A stretch of 64,000 bases of DNA, taken from contig NZ_LMQR01000001.1 in NCBI RefSeq assembly GCF_001424645.1, positions 1,047,301-1,111,300 on the forward strand. The letters run 5' to 3'. Position numbers and translations under genes: made by a program. This document shows positions 59,814-64,000 of this stretch, in pieces (position 1 is the first letter of the stretch; each line of letters begins with the position of its first letter). This DNA comes from Frigoribacterium sp. Leaf415 (GTDB taxonomy: Bacteria; Actinomycetota; Actinomycetes; Actinomycetales; Microbacteriaceae). The notes beneath the pieces are model-generated. The model ran no database searches. It was not told the DNA's origin and was given only the letters and a program-made list of their open reading frames with translations.

Positions 59814-61180
59814 CCACCACCCACCTCATCCGGGGCGCCGAGACCGTCGACGGCAGCCGGACGGACGTCGTCGTCCGCGACGGCGTCGTCGTCGAGCTCG
59901 GCACCGGCCTCACCGCCGCCGGCGCGACGGTCACCGACGCCGACGGCCTGCTCCTGCTGCCCGGCCTCGTCGACCTGCACACCCATCTGCGCGAGCCCGG
60001 CGGCGAGGGCAGCGAGACCGTCCTGACCGGGTCGCGCGCGGCGGCCGCCGGCGGGTACACCGCCGTCAACGCCATGGCGAACTCGTCGCCCGTGGCCGAC
60101 ACCGCGGGGGTCGTCGAACAGGTGCAGGCGTTGGGGGAGCGCGCCGGCTTCGTGACCGTCCGCCCGATCGGTGCCGTCAGCCAGGGGTTGAAGGGCACCC
60201 ACCTCTCCGAGATCGGCGCCATGGCCCGCTCCCGTGCCGCCGTCCGGGTCTTCTCCGACGACGGGTCCTGCGTGGCGGACCCGCTGCTGATGCGTCGGGC
60301 GCTCGAGTACATCAAGGGTTTCGGGGGAGTCCTCGCCCAGCACGCCCAAGAGCCCCGGCTCACCGAGGGTGCCCAGATGAACGAGGGCGCACTGTCGGCC
60401 GAGCTCGGCCTGGGCGGCTGGCCCGCGGTGGCCGAAGAGGCGATCATCGCCCGCGACGTGCTGCTCGCCGACCACGTCGGCGCCCGACTGCACGTCTGCC
60501 ACGTCTCGACCGCGGGCAGCGTCGAGGTCATCCGCTGGGCCAAGTCGCGCGGCATCGAGGTCACGGCCGAGGTCACCCCGCACCACCTGCTGCTCACCGA
60601 AGACCTCGTGTCGGGCTACGACTCGCGGTACAAGGTCAATCCACCGCTGCGACGCTCGGAAGACGTCGACGCGCTGCGTGCCGCCCTGGCCGACGGCACG
60701 ATCGACATCGTGGCCACCGACCACGCCCCGCACACCTCCGAGGCGAAGTGCTGCGAGTGGGACGCCGCCGCCAACGGCATGGTCGGTCTCGAATCCGCCC
60801 TCTCGGTCGTCCACCACACCATGGTCGACACGGGTCTGATCGGCTGGGCCGACGTGGCCCGGGTGATGTCGATCACCCCGGCCGCCATCGGCCAGGTGAC
60901 CGGGCACGGGCGTCCCCTCGCCGTGGGCGAGCCCGCCGAGCTCACGCTCTACGATCGAGAGGTGACCCGCACGTTCTCGACCGAGCACCTCGCGGGCAAG
61001 AGCCGCAACTCGCCCTACCTCGGACGCGTCCTGCCCGGTCAGGTGCGGGCGACCTTCCACCAGGGCTACGCGACCGTGGTCGACGGCCACGTCGTCGACA
61101 GCGAGGTCGTCGCCCACGCGGCCCGACTCGTCGACAGCGCCGCCGCCCTCGCCGCCACCGAGGGGACGTCCACCCGATGA
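59810..61180 (+). CDS. pyrC: dihydroorotase
   Basis: Cyclises carbamoyl aspartate to dihydroorotate. 456 residues, class I amidohydrolase barrel. Metal ligands in [10 protein letters not shown] (His near 57 and 59), HVCHVST and [18 protein letters not shown] and NPPLR are also typical. The GTG start gives the expected length. Translationally coupled on both sides. Confidence 0.95.
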   Translation: MTTTHLIRGAETVDGSRTDVVVRDGVVVELGTGLTAAGATVTDADGLLLLPGLVDLHTHLREPGGEGSETVLTGSRAAAAGGYTAVNAMANSSPVADTAGVVEQVQALGERAGFVTVRPIGAVSQGLKGTHLSEIGAMARSRAAVRVFSDDGSCVADPLLMRRALEYIKGFGGVLAQHAQEPRLTEGAQMNEGALSAELGLGGWPAVAEEAIIARDVLLADHVGARLHVCHVSTAGSVEVIRWAKSRGIEVTAEVTPHHLLLTEDLVSGYDSRYKVNPPLRRSEDVDALRAALADGTIDIVATDHAPHTSEAKCCEWDAAANGMVGLESALSVVHHTMVDTGLIGWADVARVMSITPAAIGQVTGHGRPLAVGEPAELTLYDREVTRTFSTEHLAGKSRNSPYLGRVLPGQVRATFHQGYATVVDGHVVDSEVVAHAARLVDSAAALAATEGTSTR

Positions 61181-61698
61181 GCCAGTGGATCATCGCTGCC
61201 CTCATCCTCGTCGGCGTCGGGCTGCTGATCGGTCTGATGGCCCGGTCCTGGCGGGCCCGCGGGCGCCGTCAGTCCGACATCCCCGCCCCCGACCGGGCGC
61301 CCGACGACCTGTCGGACCCCGTCGTGGCGGTCGACGCCCTCTACGTCGCGACGTCACGAGGCGGCGACCCGCTCGACCGCGTCGTCGTCCACGGCCTCGG
61401 GTTCCGCGGTCGGGCGATCGTGTCCGTCCACGCCGAGGGCGTGCGCCTCGAGATCGCGGGCGAACCGGCCGTGCTGATCCGCGCCTCCTCGTTGCGGGGC
61501 GTCGACCGCGCGACCTGGACCATCGACCGGGTCGTCGAGCGCGACGGCCTCGTGCTCGTCGGCTGGCGCCTCGGCGACGTCGACCTCGACACCTACCTGC
61601 GCATCACCGACGACCCGAGCCCCGTCGTCGCCGCGATCCGCCCCCTCGTCCCCACGGCCCCCGGGGCCGGCACCACCAAGGAGAAGACCATTGACTGA
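61177..61698 (+). CDS. small membrane protein with PH-like domain between pyrC and carA
   Basis: 173 residues: an N-terminal helix [19 protein letters not shown], a basic linker, then a soluble beta-rich domain ([26 protein letters not shown] and [25 protein letters not shown]). Actinobacteria, including mycobacteria, keep a protein of this type between pyrC and carA; its role is unknown. ATG overlaps pyrC; its end overlaps carA by 8 bases. Confidence 0.82.
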   Translation: MSQWIIAALILVGVGLLIGLMARSWRARGRRQSDIPAPDRAPDDLSDPVVAVDALYVATSRGGDPLDRVVVHGLGFRGRAIVSVHAEGVRLEIAGEPAVLIRASSLRGVDRATWTIDRVVERDGLVLVGWRLGDVDLDTYLRITDDPSPVVAAIRPLVPTAPGAGTTKEKTID

Positions 61699-62875
61699 CG
61701 CCTCCACCACCGACAGGGCCGTGCTGGTCCTCGCCGACGGCACCCGGTACACGGGTCGCGCCTACGGCGCCGTCGGACGCACCCTCGGCGAGGTCGTCTT
61801 CGCGACCGGCATGACCGGCTACCAGGAGACCCTCACCGACCCCTCGTACGCCGGGCAGATCGTCGTCATGACCGCCCCGCACATCGGCAACACGGGCGTG
61901 AACGACACCGACCCCGAGTCGCGCCGCATCTGGGTCGCCGGATACGTCGTCCGGGACGCGAGCCGCGTGGTCTCGAACCACCGCGCTCAGGGCAGCCTCG
62001 ACGACCAGCTCGTCGCCGACGGCATCGTCGGCATCCGTGGCATCGACACCCGCGCCGTGACCCGCCGTCTGCGCGAGGTGGGCTCGATGAAGGGCGGGGT
62101 CTTCAGCGGGCCCGACGCCGGGCTCGACCCCGACGAGCAGCTCGCCCTCGTCACCGCCGGGGCCGACATGCGCGGCCTCAACCTGTCGAGTCAGGTGTCG
62201 ACGGTCGAGCCGTACGTGCTGCAGGCCGAGGGCGACCGCATCGGATCCGTCGCCGTCCTCGACCTGGGCGTGAAGACCTCGACGCTGCGCTACCTCGCGC
62301 AGCGCGGCTTCGAGGTCCACGTGCTGCCGCAGTCCACGACCCTCGACGAACTCCGCACCCTCGCCCCCGACGCCCTCTTCTACTCGAACGGCCCCGGCGA
62401 CCCGGCGGCGAGCGACTCGCAGGTCGAGCTGCTCCAGGGCGCCCTCCGCGACGGTCTGCCGTACTTCGGCATCTGCTTCGGCAACCAGCTGTTCGGCCGG
62501 GCCCTGGGCTTCGGAACGTACAAGCTGCCCTTCGGTCACCGCGGCATCAACCAGCCGGTGCTCGACAAGACGACGAACAAGGTCGAGATCACCAGCCAGA
62601 ACCACGGGTTCGCGGTCGACGCACCGATCGACGGCGTCCTCGACTCGCCGGCCGGCTTCGGCCGGGTGGAGGTCAGCCACTACAGCCTGAACGACCAGGT
62701 CGTCGAGGGCCTCCGCGCCCTCGACATCCCCGCGTTCTCGGTGCAGTACCACCCCGAGGCCGCGGCGGGCCCCCACGACAGCAACCATCTCTTCGACCGC
62801 TTCCGTGACGCGGTCGTCGCCCGCACGACCGGCCAGGCCGTCGACTTCGGCTCCGACATCGAAAGCAGCAACTGA
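61691..62875 (+). CDS. carA: carbamoyl-phosphate synthase, small (glutaminase) subunit
   Basis: Releases ammonia from glutamine for CarB. 394 residues. The N-terminal CarA domain has [15 protein letters not shown]; the glutaminase domain has C262 in [15 protein letters not shown], and His and Glu in [12 protein letters not shown]. The FGNQ variant in place of LGHQ is seen in other actinobacteria and keeps the nucleophile. TTG start inside the end of the preceding gene. One base of the stop is shared with the carB ATG (TGATG). Confidence 0.95.
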   Translation: MTDASTTDRAVLVLADGTRYTGRAYGAVGRTLGEVVFATGMTGYQETLTDPSYAGQIVVMTAPHIGNTGVNDTDPESRRIWVAGYVVRDASRVVSNHRAQGSLDDQLVADGIVGIRGIDTRAVTRRLREVGSMKGGVFSGPDAGLDPDEQLALVTAGADMRGLNLSSQVSTVEPYVLQAEGDRIGSVAVLDLGVKTSTLRYLAQRGFEVHVLPQSTTLDELRTLAPDALFYSNGPGDPAASDSQVELLQGALRDGLPYFGICFGNQLFGRALGFGTYKLPFGHRGINQPVLDKTTNKVEITSQNHGFAVDAPIDGVLDSPAGFGRVEVSHYSLNDQVVEGLRALDIPAFSVQYHPEAAAGPHDSNHLFDRFRDAVVARTTGQAVDFGSDIESSN

Positions 62876-64000
62876 TGCCCAAGCGTGACGACATCAACTC
62901 CGTCCTCGTGATCGGCTCCGGGCCGATCGTCATCGGCCAGGCGGCCGAGTTCGACTACTCGGGCACCCAGGCCTGCCGCGTGCTGCGCGAAGAGGGCGTC
63001 CGGGTCATCCTCGTGAACCCGAACCCGGCCACGATCATGACCGACCCCGACTTCGCCGACGCGACGTACATCGAGCCCATCACGTCCGAGGTGCTCGAGG
63101 CGATCATCGTCAAGGAGCGCCCGGACGCGATCCTGCCGACCCTCGGCGGGCAGACCGCCCTGAACGCGGCGATCAAGCTCGACGAGGAGGGCATCCTCGC
63201 CAAGCACGGCGTCGAGCTGATCGGCGCGAAGGTCGAGGCCATCCAGAAGGGCGAGGACCGCCAGCTCTTCAAGAAGCTCGTGCTCGAATCCGGTGCCGAC
63301 GTCGCCAAGTCGCACATCGCCACGACCGTCGACCAGGCCGTCGAGTACGCCGAAGACCTGGGGTACCCGCTGGTCATCCGACCCTCGTTCACCATGGGCG
63401 GGCTCGGGTCGGGCTTCGCCTACACCCGCGACGAGCTGATCCGCATGGTCACGGACGGCCTCCACCAGAGCCCCACCACCGAGGTCCTGCTCGAGGAGAG
63501 CATCCTCGGCTGGAAAGAGTACGAGCTCGAGATGATGCGCGACACGGCCGACAACACGGTCGTCGTCTGCTCGATCGAGAACGTCGACCCGGTCGGCGTC
63601 CACACCGGCGACTCGATCACCGTCGCGCCGGCGTTGACCCTGACCGACCGCGAGTACCAGAACCTGCGCGACATCAGCATCGACATCATCCGTCGCGTCG
63701 GTGTCGACACCGGTGGCTGCAACATCCAGTTCGCGGTGGACCCCGCGGACGGCCGCGTCATCGTCATCGAGATGAACCCCCGCGTGTCGCGCTCCAGTGC
63801 CCTCGCGTCCAAGGCGACCGGCTTCCCGATCGCCAAGATCGCGGCGAAGCTGGCCCTCGGGTACCGTCTCGACGAGATCCCGAACGACATCACGAAGGTG
63901 ACCCCCGCCTCCTTCGAACCGACGCTCGACTACGTCGTCGTCAAGGTGCCCCGGTTCGCGTTCGAGAAGTTCCCGGCGGCCGACACGACGCTCACCACGA
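62875..64000 (+). CDS. carB: carbamoyl-phosphate synthase, large subunit, 5' part (cut by window end)
   Basis: Starts at ATG 62875, overlapping the carA stop, and stays open to the window edge: about 375 residues of a protein normally near 1,100. Visible: [41 protein letters not shown], the ATP-grasp carboxyphosphate site with [13 protein letters not shown], and [20 protein letters not shown]. No defect seen in the part present. Final pyr operon gene visible here. Confidence 0.97.
   Translation, partial: MPKRDDINSVLVIGSGPIVIGQAAEFDYSGTQACRVLREEGVRVILVNPNPATIMTDPDFADATYIEPITSEVLEAIIVKERPDAILPTLGGQTALNAAIKLDEEGILAKHGVELIGAKVEAIQKGEDRQLFKKLVLESGADVAKSHIATTVDQAVEYAEDLGYPLVIRPSFTMGGLGSGFAYTRDELIRMVTDGLHQSPTTEVLLEESILGWKEYELEMMRDTADNTVVVCSIENVDPVGVHTGDSITVAPALTLTDREYQNLRDISIDIIRRVGVDTGGCNIQFAVDPADGRVIVIEMNPRVSRSSALASKATGFPIAKIAAKLALGYRLDEIPNDITKVTPASFEPTLDYVVVKVPRFAFEKFPAADTTLTT

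Noticed and set aside
62474..62490. CarA active site GICFGNQ instead of GICLGHQ
   Set aside because: The catalytic Cys is kept and I recall the FGNQ form in other actinobacterial CarA proteins, so it is not a defect.

Overview
The window is a 64 kb piece of core chromosome from a high-GC Gram-positive bacterium. Very frequent GTG starts, -10 boxes of the form TAnnnT, actinobacterial conserved families (DUF3710, DUF3159, DUF3000, NRDE, SufU-type scaffold, actinobacterial CoaBC, Rel) and the gene order point to Actinomycetota, most likely family Microbacteriaceae (Micrococcales). Genus cannot be fixed from sequence alone; something near Frigoribacterium, Curtobacterium or Clavibacter is a guess. 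No phage, transposon, CRISPR array, rRNA or broken gene was seen. No stretch over 300 bases lacks a gene.

Layout. 1-7 kb: end of dut, DUF3710 and DUF3159 genes, aconitase (acnA) and dxs (isoprenoid precursor synthesis). 7-12.4 kb, minus strand: FadB/FadA-type beta-oxidation pair, an RNase D homologue and a DUF3000 gene. 12.5-17 kb: membrane-anchored alpha/beta hydrolase; a minus-strand operon of thiosulfate sulfurtransferase, SufE and a RibD-C/DHFR-like reductase; a divergent ZapE/AFG1 ATPase. 17-21 kb: ammonium transporter, GH13 glucosidase and a tRNA block (Val-CAC on minus; Gly-GCC, Cys-GCA, Val-GAC on plus). 21-31 kb: coaBC overlapping a Ser/Thr kinase gene, an NRDE protein, a polar amino-acid ABC importer, a MetE-like methyltransferase, and sufS-sufU. 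31-44 kb: thrS, HIT protein, pdxS-pdxT (PLP synthesis), yebC, ruvC-ruvA-ruvB (Holliday junction processing), yajC-secD-secF (protein export), a rhodanese and bifunctional rel. 44-54 kb: AbiEi-antitoxin-like orphan, DUF349 protein, membrane cyclophilin, rarA, rpsD, a small membrane protein, alaS, ruvX, mltG. 54-64 kb: aroC-aroK-aroB, efp, nusB, then the pyrimidine operon pyrR-pyrB-pyrC-PH protein-carA-carB, the last cut by the window edge.

Many neighbouring genes overlap by 4 bases (ATGA or GTGA), so translational coupling is widespread: fadA/fadB, sseA/sufE/ribD-like, coaBC/kinase, sufS/sufU, ruvC/A/B, secF/rhodanese, aroC/K/B and pyrR/B/C. Several genes have a -10 hexamer only 6-8 bases before the start codon and probably give leaderless mRNA.

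The most unusual signals are not genes. A short word, GCGCCTCCT (complement AGGAGGCGC), recurs about twenty times, in intergenic gaps and in linkers or tails of proteins, and twice forms a perfect hairpin. There is also a perfect 25-bp inverted repeat beside the tRNA cluster, an 18-bp palindrome with three CTAG sites between two tRNAs, a 17-bp tandem repeat in the divergent metE-like/sufS promoter region, a 22-bp palindromic operator candidate before acnA, a PyrR-type leader sequestering the pyrR ribosome binding site, and a possible leaderless micro-ORF overlapping the dxs start. I see no clearly novel multi-gene system.
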